A DNA stretch of 64,000 nucleotides, taken from assembly GCF_900116405.1 (NCBI RefSeq), contig NZ_FPAQ01000003.1:1-64000 (forward strand). The letters run 5' to 3'. Source of the DNA: Halomonas saccharevitans. Its GTDB lineage: Bacteria > Pseudomonadota > Gammaproteobacteria > Pseudomonadales > Halomonadaceae. The notes below the pieces were generated by a model. That model did not search any database. It saw nothing but the letters and a program-made list of their open reading frames with translations, and was not told where the DNA came from. Both the position numbers and the translations under genes were made by a program. Below are positions 26,416-35,065 of this stretch, in pieces (position 1 is the stretch's first letter; the number at the start of each line of letters is the position of its first letter).

Positions 26416-26689
26416 GTGTTTCCTCTGCTCATGTCAGGCTCCCCGGCTCCTGCCGGGAAGGATGTTCATCGAATTCGAATGCTGGTTGGCATCGCCGTCA
26501 TGCACCATCTCGCGATGCCCGAGGACGAAACCCTGAGGCTTCGCTTGCGGCCTGCGCGTCGGGTCGGATCAAGGTCCCTCTTGCCGACCCTCGATCGACA
26601 TCCTTGTCGATCGCCGCGCGCCGCGGCGCTTGCCTCAGCGCCCTCGGGTAAATATCGCTCGCTGGCACATCCCGGCGCTGTCTCGAAAG
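26416..26689 (-). promoter_or_regulatory. Intergenic region between doeC and doeD with two hairpins
   Basis: There is no gene. A 9-bp perfect stem CGATCGACA/TGTCGATCG (26592-26613, loop TCCT) lies closer to doeC. A 6-bp stem CCCGGC/GCCGGG (26442-26457, same loop TCCT) is just before doeD. The first may be a partial terminator after doeC or an RNA-processing site that adjusts doeD expression. Confidence 0.45.
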
Positions 26690-28171
26690 CTAGCTCCCGG
26701 ACACGGAGCCCAGGGCGCCGAGGCAGTAATACTTGGTCTCCAGGTACTCGTCGATGCCGGTCACCCCGCCCTCGCGGCCGAGGCCGGAGTGCTTGACGCC
26801 GCCGAAGGGCACCGGGGGGCCGGTCATCTTCACCGAGTTCACCGAGACCATGCCGAACTCCAGGGCCCGCAGGACCTTCCAGATGCGGCGGATGTCGTGG
26901 GTGTAGAGATAAGCCGCCAGGCCGTACTCGGTGTCGTTAGCCATCTCGATGACCTGATCGTCGTCCGCGTAGGCGGTGATCCCGGCCACCGGCGCGAAGC
27001 TCTCCTCGTGCCAGAGCTTCATGTCGCGGGTCACGCCCGTCAGCAGCACCGGCATGAAGAAGTTCTCGCCGGGGGCCTGGCTCTGGTCGCCGGCCACCAT
27101 CGTCGCGCCCTTGGAGATGGCGTCGTCGACGATGGCCGCGGCCTTCTCCACCGCCTGGCGATGGATCAGCGGGCCCAGGTCGATCTCGCCTTCCTGGCCG
27201 TTGCCCACCGTCAGCGCCGCCATGCGCTCAGCGAAGTGCGCGACGAACGCGTCATGGATCGACTCGTGGACCAGGATGCGGTCCGCGGCCAGGCAGTCCT
27301 GCCCGGCGGTCTGGAACTTGGCCGCCACCGCGGCGAAGGCCGCCTCCTTGGGGTCCATGTCCGGCCCGACGATGAAGGGGGCATTGCCGCCCAGCTCCAG
27401 CGAGACGCGCTTCACGGTGTTGGCGCACTGCTCCAGCAGCAGCCGGCCGACTCGGGTGGAGCCGGTGAAGGAGAGCGCCTTGACGCGATCCTCGCCGCAC
27501 AGGATCCGCGACACCTCGGGCGGGTCGCCCAGCACCACATTGAACACCCCGGCCGGGATACCGGCCCGCTCGGCAAGCTCCGCCAGTGCCAGCGCCGAGA
27601 ACGGGGTCTCGCCGGCGGGCTTGACGATCACCGTGCAGCCGGCGGCCATGGCGGCAGCGGCCTTGCGGGTGATCATCGCCAGCGGGAAGTTCCAGGGCGT
27701 GATCAGCGCGGCGATGCCCACCGGCTCCTTGAGGGTGCCGAGCGCCGCATTGGGGATGTGGCTGGGGATCGTCTCGCCGAAGGTGCGTTTGCCCTCCTCG
27801 GCGAACCAGCGCACGAAGCTCGCCCCGTACTCCACCTCACCCCGGGCATCGGGCAGCGGCTTGCCCTGCTCAAGGGTCATCAGCAGCGCGAGATCCTCGC
27901 GGTTGGCCTGCAGCAGGTCGTACCAGGCGAGCAGGCGCTCGCAGCGCTCGTCGGCGCGCAGGGCGCGCCAGTGCACGAAGGCGGCCTCGGCGGCGTCCAC
28001 GCTGGCGGTGATCTGGTGGGGCTCCAGCCAGGGGATATGGCCGAGGGTCTCGCCGGTGGCCGGGTCGAACACGGCCTCCTCGCGGTTGCCGTCGCCGTGG
28101 GTCCACTTGCCGTCCACGTAGGCGTACTGACGGAACAGACGCGGATCGCTGAGCTTGTTGGACAGAGTCAT
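26690..28171 (-). CDS. doeC: NAD(P)-dependent semialdehyde dehydrogenase, DoeC-like, 493 aa
   Basis: An ALDH-superfamily enzyme. LITPWNFPLAMITRKAAAAM is the cofactor loop, VSLELGGNAPFIV holds the general-base Glu, and the catalytic Cys293 is in FQTAGQDCLAADRI. The end VKMTGPPVPFGGVKHSGLGREGG is typical. The length and sequence type match GabD/succinate-semialdehyde dehydrogenases. In ectoine degraders this gene (doeC, or ssd) oxidises aspartate 4-semialdehyde to aspartate. It sits between the four-gene insert and doeD. Its upstream region carries three 32-bp tandem repeats, so it probably has a separate promoter. Confidence 0.86.
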   Translation of the reverse strand: MTLSNKLSDPRLFRQYAYVDGKWTHGDGNREEAVFDPATGETLGHIPWLEPHQITASVDAAEAAFVHWRALRADERCERLLAWYDLLQANREDLALLMTLEQGKPLPDARGEVEYGASFVRWFAEEGKRTFGETIPSHIPNAALGTLKEPVGIAALITPWNFPLAMITRKAAAAMAAGCTVIVKPAGETPFSALALAELAERAGIPAGVFNVVLGDPPEVSRILCGEDRVKALSFTGSTRVGRLLLEQCANTVKRVSLELGGNAPFIVGPDMDPKEAAFAAVAAKFQTAGQDCLAADRILVHESIHDAFVAHFAERMAALTVGNGQEGEIDLGPLIHRQAVEKAAAIVDDAISKGATMVAGDQSQAPGENFFMPVLLTGVTRDMKLWHEESFAPVAGITAYADDDQVIEMANDTEYGLAAYLYTHDIRRIWKVLRALEFGMVSVNSVKMTGPPVPFGGVKHSGLGREGGVTGIDEYLETKYYCLGALGSVSGS

Positions 28172-28215
28172 GCGCTACCTCCCCTGACGCGCCGGCGTGT
28201 GTCAGCGCCGGCAAT

Positions 28216-28311
28216 GTTCCGGCGCGGTTCTGGGCGCCGAGAAAATGGTTCCGGCGCGGTTCTAGGCGCCGAGAAAATGGTTCCGGCGCGGCTCTGGGCG
28301 CCGAGAAAACG
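28216..28311. repeat. Three tandem 32-bp repeats upstream of doeC
   Basis: Units are 28216-28247, 28248-28279 and 28280-28311, beginning GTTCCGGCGCGGTTCT and ending GCCGAGAAAAT(G). They differ at only three or four positions. They begin 44 bases upstream of the doeC start. The period of 32 bp is close to three helical turns, so regulator sites would lie on one face of the DNA. A slippage-type minisatellite is the simpler alternative. Confidence 0.8.
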
Positions 28312-28410
28312 AAGAAACGGACGAGCCGCCTGTTCACACGATCAGGTCGGCTCGATGGGTACAGGGTAAGGGATATGGCGGGACGGGATTTTTCGTTGGG
28401 CCGGACGAGA

Positions 28411-28435
28411 GGCGCAGGATTTTTTGTCCTGCGCC
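28411..28435 (-). terminator. Hairpin terminator after the decarboxylase gene
   Basis: GGCGCAGGA (28411-28419) pairs with TCCTGCGCC (28427-28435) around a T-rich loop, 46 bases beyond the decarboxylase stop. On the minus strand the transcript then runs into the repeats before doeC. Confidence 0.55.
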
Positions 28436-28481
28436 GGGAAGATGCGGTTTTTTCTGTTGCTACGTCATTCAGCCCCGTGGC

Positions 28482-31265
28482 TCAGCCCAGCGGCGGGTCG
28501 CTGAGGGCCTCCTCGGTGAACACCAGCAGGCCGAGTTCGGGCCGGTAGCCGTGGATCTCGGTGACGTCCAGGGCCTGCAGGAAGTAGAGGATCTCCTCGC
28601 TGACCACCTGGCCGGGGACCAGCACCGGGAAGCCCGGCGGATAGGGAATCACGAAACTCGCCGAGACCACGTCGCGGCCGTCGCGCATCTGTGCCTGCAG
28701 CTCGCCGTTGTCGAAGCGCAGGTACTCGGTGTTCTCCTCGTCATAGCTCAGGAAGTAAGCGCGGCGGATGTCCCCCTCCGGCGTGGCGCCCTCGGCCTCG
28801 GGGCGGAAGGCGTCGTGGAAGCGGCTGAAGTCCGGCAGCGGCGGCAGCTCACAGGTCAGCGAGTGGACGCGATTCTCGATAATCTTGCGCTCGGGACGGC
28901 TGCTCTCCTCCCAGCGGTACTCGAACTCCTTGGCCAACTTGATCAGCACGTCGAGCAGGTAGGCGATAGCGCCCCGCGAGGTGCCGATGTTGGTCATGAA
29001 CAGCACGGTATTGCGCGAGGTCTTGTTGATCTGGATGCCGTACTTGTTCATCAGGTATTCGTTCTTGAAGGTATCGCCGTCGATGCCCGTGGTACCGATG
29101 GCGATAGTGATGCGGCTGGGGTCGACGACGAACTCATCATTGGCCCAGGCCTCCTCCATCTTGTTCCAGCCGGTGACCGGATCGTAGAAGGTCTCGACCC
29201 CTGATTCCCGGTACTGAAGCGGCACCATGTCCTTGTTGATCAGCACCCGGAAATACTTCTGCAGCAGCGGATGCGTATAGAGCTGCTCGCGCAGCGTCAG
29301 CGCGGCCTCGACCTGGGCATGCACCAGCTCGAAGCCCTCCATCTCGGCCTGCATCCGCCCCACGTCCAGCGAGGCGATGATCTGGTAGTTCGGCGAGGTC
29401 GAGGTATGGGTCATGTAGGCCTCGTGGAACGGCGCCTCGACCTTCTGACGGTAGTCCTGATCCCAGATATGGATCATCGAGCCCTGGCGCAGCGAGGTCA
29501 GGGTCTTGTGGGTGGAGTGGGTGGCATAGGCGCGGATGCGCACCGTGTCGGGATCGGGCTTCAGGCGCCGCTCGAGCCAGGTGGCATCGTCGTCGGGGTC
29601 GAGGGCGTCGAACTCCGCCTTCCAGGCGTCGTACTCCTCGCGGTAGGCGGCGCTGCGGTAGCGATCACGCAGGGTGCGGGCGGCATGCATGGCCGTGCGC
29701 GGTCGATAGGTCGGGTTGAAGCCAGCGAAGGCGAACCAGGCCTCGTCCCAGAGGAAGACCAAATCAGGCTTGATCGCCAGGCACTCCTCCATCACCCGCC
29801 GCACGTTGTAGACCACGCCGTCGAAGGTGCAGTTGGTCAGCAGCAGCATCTTGACCTTGTGGAGCTGGCCCGAGCGCTTGTAGCCGAGCAGCGTCTTCTT
29901 GATCTCGTGCAGCGGCACGGCGCCGTACATGGAGTAGTCGTCGAGGGGATAGGAGTCGAGGTAGCTGACGTGGGCACCGGCCAGCACCATGCCGTAGTGG
30001 TGCGACTTGTGGCAGTCGCGGTCGATCAGCACGATGTCGCGGGGCTTGACCAGCGCCTGCACCACGATCTTGTTGGCGGTGGAGGTGCCGTTGGTGACGA
30101 AGAAGGTCTGGCGCGAGCCGAAGGCCCGGGCGGCATACTCCTGAGCCTTCTTGATCGGCCCGTAGGGCTGCAGCAGGGAGTCGAGCCCGCCGGAGGTGGC
30201 CGAGGTCTCGGCGAGGAAGATGTTGATGCCGTAAAAGTCGATCATCTGCCCGGCCCAGTGGGAGCGGGTGACCGACTTACCCCGCGAGATGGGCATGGCA
30301 TGGAAGACCCCGGTCGGCTTCTTGCTGTACTCGCGCAGGGCGTCGAAGAAGGGCGTGCGGTAGCGATTGTCGATGGCCCGCAAGATGGTGTGATGCTGCT
30401 CGATGTAGTCCGTCTCGCGGTAGAAGATGCGATTGAAGTGACGGATGTCGCGGCTGGCCGTGGCCTCCACGTCGCCGCTGGTGACCAGGAACTGATCGAT
30501 CTCGGGACGCAGCTCGTGGATCATCGAGCTGAGCAGGATGCTGCGCTCGGCCTCGGACTGGTACGCCAGGGACTGCTCGGAGATCCCCTCGAGGTAACTG
30601 CGCAGGGCACTGAGGTTGTATTTCGACTTGTAGGGAAACTCGTAGCGGATCAGGCAGGCCTGGATGTTGGGATTGACCAGCACCGCGATCAGCGCGTCCT
30701 CGAAGCTGCGCACCGTGACCACGTCATAGACGAAGCGATCTTCCGGGCGGCGCATGTTGTGGAAGGCCTCGCGGACGACCTCCTCCTCCGGGGCCGAGAG
30801 GTTGTCGACGATCAGCAGCTCGAAGTAGGGCTGGGCCGAGCTGTTGGAGGCGGGATGGCCACGCCGCAGCTGCGCCAGGGCATCCAGGGTCTCTAGGTCC
30901 TCGGCATCGGCATCGGTCTCGGAGAGATCCACCTGGCGCCGCCGGTAGGACTCGCTGATCAGCGCCCGCACCAGGCGCTTGACCACCTTCTCCAGCAGCC
31001 CGTACTCCTCGCGGTCGAAGAGCGCCCAGAGATGACGAAAATCCTCCTTGGAGGGGAAGGCGTGGTAGTCCTCGATGATCTCGAGCCGCGTCAGCTTGAC
31101 GTCGACCGCCTTGATCAGATTCTTGGCCCGGCCCTCGTCCTCCAGGCGCACCAGCTGCCCCAGATCGCGCTTCAGCGCATTCCAGGTGTCGGCACGCAGC
31201 TGGGAGATCTTGTGGTAGAAGCCCAGGGCGGTGTAGGGCGTCTCGGTTTGCGTCAACTCTTGCAT
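28482..31265 (-). CDS. Orn/Lys/Arg decarboxylase-family PLP enzyme, about 927 aa
   Basis: A fold-type I PLP decarboxylase (group III) with an unusually long N-terminal part (about 1-310) before the catalytic domain. Motifs are FVTNGTSTANKIV, VLIDRDCHKSHHYGMVLAGA, the Asp region VFLWDEAWFAFAGFNP, and Lys587 in ATHSTHKTLTSLRQGSMIH. A C-terminal Orn/Lys/Arg decarboxylase domain follows. The standard bacterial enzymes are 710-760 aa. Located between doeC and the C45 gene, it could decarboxylate diaminobutyrate (to 1,3-diaminopropane), lysine, ornithine or arginine; the sequence does not decide. Start is 31265 or 31277, with no clear Shine-Dalgarno sequence for either. Confidence 0.82.
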   Translation of the reverse strand: MQELTQTETPYTALGFYHKISQLRADTWNALKRDLGQLVRLEDEGRAKNLIKAVDVKLTRLEIIEDYHAFPSKEDFRHLWALFDREEYGLLEKVVKRLVRALISESYRRRQVDLSETDADAEDLETLDALAQLRRGHPASNSSAQPYFELLIVDNLSAPEEEVVREAFHNMRRPEDRFVYDVVTVRSFEDALIAVLVNPNIQACLIRYEFPYKSKYNLSALRSYLEGISEQSLAYQSEAERSILLSSMIHELRPEIDQFLVTSGDVEATASRDIRHFNRIFYRETDYIEQHHTILRAIDNRYRTPFFDALREYSKKPTGVFHAMPISRGKSVTRSHWAGQMIDFYGINIFLAETSATSGGLDSLLQPYGPIKKAQEYAARAFGSRQTFFVTNGTSTANKIVVQALVKPRDIVLIDRDCHKSHHYGMVLAGAHVSYLDSYPLDDYSMYGAVPLHEIKKTLLGYKRSGQLHKVKMLLLTNCTFDGVVYNVRRVMEECLAIKPDLVFLWDEAWFAFAGFNPTYRPRTAMHAARTLRDRYRSAAYREEYDAWKAEFDALDPDDDATWLERRLKPDPDTVRIRAYATHSTHKTLTSLRQGSMIHIWDQDYRQKVEAPFHEAYMTHTSTSPNYQIIASLDVGRMQAEMEGFELVHAQVEAALTLREQLYTHPLLQKYFRVLINKDMVPLQYRESGVETFYDPVTGWNKMEEAWANDEFVVDPSRITIAIGTTGIDGDTFKNEYLMNKYGIQINKTSRNTVLFMTNIGTSRGAIAYLLDVLIKLAKEFEYRWEESSRPERKIIENRVHSLTCELPPLPDFSRFHDAFRPEAEGATPEGDIRRAYFLSYDEENTEYLRFDNGELQAQMRDGRDVVSASFVIPYPPGFPVLVPGQVVSEEILYFLQALDVTEIHGYRPELGLLVFTEEALSDPPLG

Positions 31266-31336
31266 GGCAACACCCATCCAGGTTCGTTGTTATTGAAACG
31301 CGGCGCCGCCACGAGGCGGCGGCGAGCGGGCCGGGA

Positions 31337-32335
31337 TCAGCCGGCATGCAGGCCGCGCGCCCCGTAGCGCACGGTGATCCGCTCCTCGGGGAAGTGATCG
31401 AAGCCCAGATCGAGAGTCAGGCCGGGCCAGTGAAATTGCGCGCGCCCCGTCGTGGGGCGATAGACCGCGGTATAGACCGTGCCCAGCCCGCGGCGATAGT
31501 CGTGGCGAAAAAGCGGCGGCGACGAGAAGGCGGCGATCAGCCGCTCCTCGGTGGTGGTCTCGTCGTCCACCAGGATCGACAGCTGACGCTCGCGGATCAG
31601 CGTCTCCGAGGCGAGCGCATGGGCATACCACTCGATCTTCTTCTGGTGATTGGTCGCCACCGGCACCCGCCGGATGCTGGCACGACGGTCCGGGCCGATC
31701 ATCGCCGTGACGTAGCGCCCGGCGGCGTCGGCCACGGTGATGTTGTAGGCCATGTGGGTGGGGATGCGCGCCAGCACCTCGGCGGCCTCGGGCACGCTGT
31801 CGCAGAACTCCAGCAGGTAGCGCAGGATGATCGGCGCGCCGAAGCCCTGGCCTACCGACTTGCGCCCGCCGAAGGCCAGCGATACGGCGAGCCCTCGGTC
31901 ATTCATGCCGTCGAGCACGCCCCACAGACAGTCGGTCATGGCGATCACCCGCCGCTCGTTCCAGCGGGTATAGAGGATGGTCCCCTCGCAGAGCTCCGGG
32001 GGGTAGTCGTAGTTGCGCGCCAGCAGCGTCGAGGTGGGACTCGCCAGCACCGCCTGGGAGCAGCCGGTGATGTAGGGCGGCGGCTGGTAGAGGCTCAAAA
32101 AGCGCGCGGCGAGATCGCCACCGCCGGTCAGCGTGCAGAGCGCCCGGTAGGTATCGAGCAGCTCCGGCATGTGCTGTCGCAGCGCGTTGTAGCAGGCGAG
32201 ATACCCCGGTCGCTCGCGCTCCCCTTCGCTCAAGTACCACTGCTCGTAGGCCGGCCAGTGGTACGCGAACAGCCCCTGCCAGCGCGGCCCCGCCGTCTCC
32301 TCGTGCACGGTGCGGAAATCGAGCATCTTGTTCAT
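31337..32335 (-). CDS. C45-family (acyl-CoA:6-APA acyltransferase-like) Ntn-hydrolase, 332 aa
   Basis: An N-terminal-nucleophile hydrolase of MEROPS family C45. The expected self-cleavage site is Gly91-Cys92 in PPPYITGCSQAVL, after which Cys92 would be the nucleophile. The ARNYDY and WGVLDGMNDRGLAVSLAFGG stretches (about 106-143) are the typical core of the fold. Members hydrolyse or transfer acyl groups on amide bonds. Here it lies 48 bases downstream of the ATP-grasp gene and before the decarboxylase. I infer that it breaks or remodels an amide made nearby, such as an acylated diamine. GGGAGG is found upstream of ATG 32335; the open frame to 32494 is spacer. Confidence 0.8.
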   Translation of the reverse strand: MNKMLDFRTVHEETAGPRWQGLFAYHWPAYEQWYLSEGERERPGYLACYNALRQHMPELLDTYRALCTLTGGGDLAARFLSLYQPPPYITGCSQAVLASPTSTLLARNYDYPPELCEGTILYTRWNERRVIAMTDCLWGVLDGMNDRGLAVSLAFGGRKSVGQGFGAPIILRYLLEFCDSVPEAAEVLARIPTHMAYNITVADAAGRYVTAMIGPDRRASIRRVPVATNHQKKIEWYAHALASETLIRERQLSILVDDETTTEERLIAAFSSPPLFRHDYRRGLGTVYTAVYRPTTGRAQFHWPGLTLDLGFDHFPEERITVRYGARGLHAG

Positions 32336-32382
32336 GTCGCCCGGCGGCACCTCCCGCGACGAAGGGGAACCGATCCCGGTAT

Positions 32383-33966
32383 TCACAGGATCTTGAAGTT
32401 GCCGCCGCCGACGGCGTGGCTGACGGCCACCTCTTCCACCACCGGATCCTGGAGCGACTGCCCCGTGTACTGCCCGCGGATGCCGTCGATCCACGCCTTG
32501 GCGCGGTCGTTGAGCTGAAAGTCGTCGTCCATCAGGCGTCCGCGGGTGATCAGGATGCCGAGATCGGCGCCCTCGTAGCGGAAGTCGCCGGCCCCGCTGA
32601 TGCGCAGGAAGAAGCCCTCGCTCTCGTCCTCGGCGGCATGGGGGTGATAGTTATAGTGGTGGTAGCCGATGCTGCCGTCGCCGGCCATCTTCCAGACCCC
32701 GGTGCGCGGCGCCTGGGTCAGCAGGTCGACGCTCTCGTCGGTGTGTTTGATGACCAGCTGGCTCCAGCTGTCGACGCTCTCGGGATGCGCCCAGCGCTCG
32801 TTGATCTCGTTGATGTCGAGGTCGAAGTCGACGTCGGAGAACTCCAGCAGGTGGAACAGGAACAGCGGGATGTCGGAGTGGGCGAAGGCCGCCACGTTGG
32901 TCAGCGAGCTGGCGCCGGTGACTCGTGGATTGAGCTCACCGAGATAGACCTCGCCATTGTCCATGTCGATCAGGAAGTCGAGCTCGAAGTAGCCGCGATA
33001 GCCCTCCTCGCGCAGCGCCTCGCCGAACTGAAAGGTGTACTCGCGAGCCTTGTCGCGAACCGACTGATCGAAGGCGCCAGCGAACATCTCGTTGCCGCAC
33101 CAGCCCCCCTTGTAGGGTGTCAGCGTCTTGAAGCCGACCAGCTCGGTCATCAGCGGGCCCACCACGGTGCCGCAGCGGGTGGCACAGGCCTCGATGGCCG
33201 AGCCGCGGCAGTTGATGCGCTTCATGATCTTGACCTCGGACTCGGCCTCGATCTCCTCGGCGTGCTTGTAGTAGTCGTCTTCATTGGAAATGAAGAAGGT
33301 GGTGTGGCCGGAGTCGCCGAAGGCGGTCTGCACCACCAGGTCGTCGCCGAGCTCCTTGCTGACCTCGCACAGCTCCTGGTAGCTGCCCACCCGGGCCAGC
33401 ACGTTGGGCACGCTGGGCACGCCAGCCTTGTTGCCGATGCGCACGGTCTCGATCTTGTTGTCCATGCGCGAGCGCAGCTTGGCCGGCGGGAAGGCCACCT
33501 TGAGGCCGAGCTGCTCGCAGACCTCCTCGGTGTGCTCGTCGAACATCAGGAAGGCCGCCACGCCGGCATTCTCGCCGTCGGCGCGCGACTGGATGAAGTC
33601 GATGACCTCCTTGTGCTCGAGGAGGTAGTTGTTGATGTCCTCGATGCTCTCGAAGTCGCGGGGGAACTTCTCCTTGGGCACGAAGACGTTGCGCTGCTGA
33701 CCCTCGAAGCAATCGATGTAGTTGATGTGGCGGAAGTTGCCCACCCAGTCGCCGATGCCCAGCAGGTTGAAGTTGGTGGCCGAGATGAAGTAGATCGGCT
33801 CCTTGTTATTGAGGAAGTGGCGGCGTACATCGGCAATGGTTGTTATTTTGCTCATCGTGGTCGCTCCATCGGGTACGGAAGAGGCGCCGGGCGCCAGTGA
33901 CGGGGAAGTGTCCGCGGGGGAATGGCCGAACAGGCGGCGCAGCAGTCGAGACAGGTACTCCAGCAT
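32383..33966 (-). CDS. ATP-grasp (biotin-carboxylase-like) ligase of unknown substrate, about 527 aa
   Basis: An ATP-grasp fold: pre-ATP-grasp region with SATNFNLLGIGDWVGNF, then KLRSRMDNKIETVRIGNKAGVPSVPNVL, DLVVQTAFGDSGHTTFFISN (nucleotide loop), and the metal and ATP site YRGYFELDFLIDMDNGEVYLGELNPRVTGASSLT. No biotin or lipoyl carrier domain is present, so this is not a carboxylase subunit but probably an amide-forming ligase with an acyl-phosphate intermediate. Two starts are credible: 33966 (GGAGG just upstream) and 33855 (GGAG upstream), the latter giving MSKITTIADV and removing a low-complexity 37-residue extension. It is linked to the nitrilase, C45 and decarboxylase genes. Confidence 0.78.
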   Translation of the reverse strand: MLEYLSRLLRRLFGHSPADTSPSLAPGASSVPDGATTMSKITTIADVRRHFLNNKEPIYFISATNFNLLGIGDWVGNFRHINYIDCFEGQQRNVFVPKEKFPRDFESIEDINNYLLEHKEVIDFIQSRADGENAGVAAFLMFDEHTEEVCEQLGLKVAFPPAKLRSRMDNKIETVRIGNKAGVPSVPNVLARVGSYQELCEVSKELGDDLVVQTAFGDSGHTTFFISNEDDYYKHAEEIEAESEVKIMKRINCRGSAIEACATRCGTVVGPLMTELVGFKTLTPYKGGWCGNEMFAGAFDQSVRDKAREYTFQFGEALREEGYRGYFELDFLIDMDNGEVYLGELNPRVTGASSLTNVAAFAHSDIPLFLFHLLEFSDVDFDLDINEINERWAHPESVDSWSQLVIKHTDESVDLLTQAPRTGVWKMAGDGSIGYHHYNYHPHAAEDESEGFFLRISGAGDFRYEGADLGILITRGRLMDDDFQLNDRAKAWIDGIRGQYTGQSLQDPVVEEVAVSHAVGGGNFKIL

Positions 33967-34008
33967 GAGACCTCCAGTCGTCTTCGAGGCACCGCCCGCG
34001 GGCGAGGG

Positions 34009-34878
34009 TCAGTACTCCTCGACGTTGGCTCGGACCGGCTTGGCCAGCGGGCCCAGGGTATCGAGGAATGGGCTCGAGCCGGTCTCGCTGCGATACAGCG
34101 AGAAGTCTACCGCGCGGTCGCGGAAGCTCTTCAACGGCTGGCCCAGGCCGCGCAGGCCGGTCTCGCGCTCGCGGCGCACCCGGCTGATGTCGACCTCGAT
34201 GGGCATGACCTCCTCGCCGGTGCCCGCCTGATGGATCACGTCGCCGGAGGGCCCCACCACGATGGAGCGTCCGTTGCCAAGGGCGCCGGCGCCATTGATG
34301 TCGAAGAAGTAGCACTGGTTGACCGCCGCATTGGTGCGCGCGATCGATAGCTCGATGTCGCGGTCGATGGTGTCGGTCATGGTCGGGTGCAGGATCACCT
34401 CGGCGCCCATGGCGGCCAGGGTGCGGGTGGTCTCGGGGAACCACATGTCGTAGCAGATCGAGACCCCGAAGCGCGCCACGTTGGGCACGTCGAAGACAAC
34501 GAACTCGCTGCCGCCCTCCACGCCCGCCTCATAGGGGCGGAAGGGAAACATCTTGCGAAAGCGAGACACCACCTGGCCGTGGGGATTGATCACCGAGAGG
34601 GTGTTGAAGATGCCGTCTTCGGTATGCTCGAACATCGAGCCGGGGATCAGCCAGATGCGATGCTGCTCGGCGATCTGGCAGAACAGCGCCTCGGCACCGC
34701 TGGGCAGCGGTTGCGCATGATGGGGCGATGCCCCCAGGGGCATCAGTTCGCTGAACAGGACCATCTGTACCTGAGGGAAGCGGCCCATCAGCACGTCGAT
34801 CCGATGGCGCATGGCCTCGGTGTTGTCACCGTGGTGCAGGGCGTGCATCTGCACCCCGGCAATCGTGAAATAGGACAT
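34009..34878 (-). CDS. Carbon-nitrogen hydrolase (nitrilase superfamily), 289 aa
   Basis: The Glu-Lys-Cys triad is clear: Glu44 in LFSELMPLG, Lys109 in FRKMFPF and Cys142 in SICYDMWFPETTR. The 289-aa length suits an amidase or N-carbamoyl hydrolase branch rather than true nitrilases. Its product would be a carboxylate plus ammonia or an amine. It is the first gene after doeX, separated by 187 bases, and heads the four-gene set with ATP-grasp, C45 and decarboxylase genes. The open frame upstream to 35016 is promoter DNA; ATG 34878 begins the conserved domain. Confidence 0.84.
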   Translation of the reverse strand: MSYFTIAGVQMHALHHGDNTEAMRHRIDVLMGRFPQVQMVLFSELMPLGASPHHAQPLPSGAEALFCQIAEQHRIWLIPGSMFEHTEDGIFNTLSVINPHGQVVSRFRKMFPFRPYEAGVEGGSEFVVFDVPNVARFGVSICYDMWFPETTRTLAAMGAEVILHPTMTDTIDRDIELSIARTNAAVNQCYFFDINGAGALGNGRSIVVGPSGDVIHQAGTGEEVMPIEVDISRVRRERETGLRGLGQPLKSFRDRAVDFSLYRSETGSSPFLDTLGPLAKPVRANVEEY

Positions 34879-35065
34879 AGGAGCTCTCTGCGTCAGGCGA
34901 TCTTGAACACTTCCGGGGCACTTTCGAACCCGAACCGACACCAACGATCGCGTGCCGGCAGGATCGCCCGGTCGGGTGGGCAAACGCCCACCCACCAAGT
35001 TCAGCTTATGACACACAAGGCGATGTCACATCAACGCTGCGATTGCGCTCTGACGCGAGAGAAGA
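34879..35065 (-). promoter_or_regulatory. Intergenic region between doeX and the nitrilase gene
   Basis: A 187-base gap without a gene. It is AT-richer around 34995-35035 (TTATGACACACAAGG...), where a promoter for the four-gene unit would fit. No clear -35/-10 pair is visible; a DoeX site here is possible but untested. Confidence 0.3.

Noticed and set aside
26630..28369. A 579-codon plus-strand frame opposite doeC
   Set aside because: It is antisense to a clear ALDH gene, is His/Gly/Ala/Arg-rich, has no domain and no ribosome binding site; it is a by-product of high GC.
31337..32335. Penicillin acylase or bile-salt hydrolase
   Set aside because: The nucleophile Cys is preceded by a pro-region and lies at residue 92, as in C45 rather than C59 enzymes; no antibiotic or bile context is present.
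32383..33966. Biotin carboxylase subunit
   Set aside because: No carrier or carboxyltransferase genes nearby, and its neighbours are amidases and a decarboxylase.
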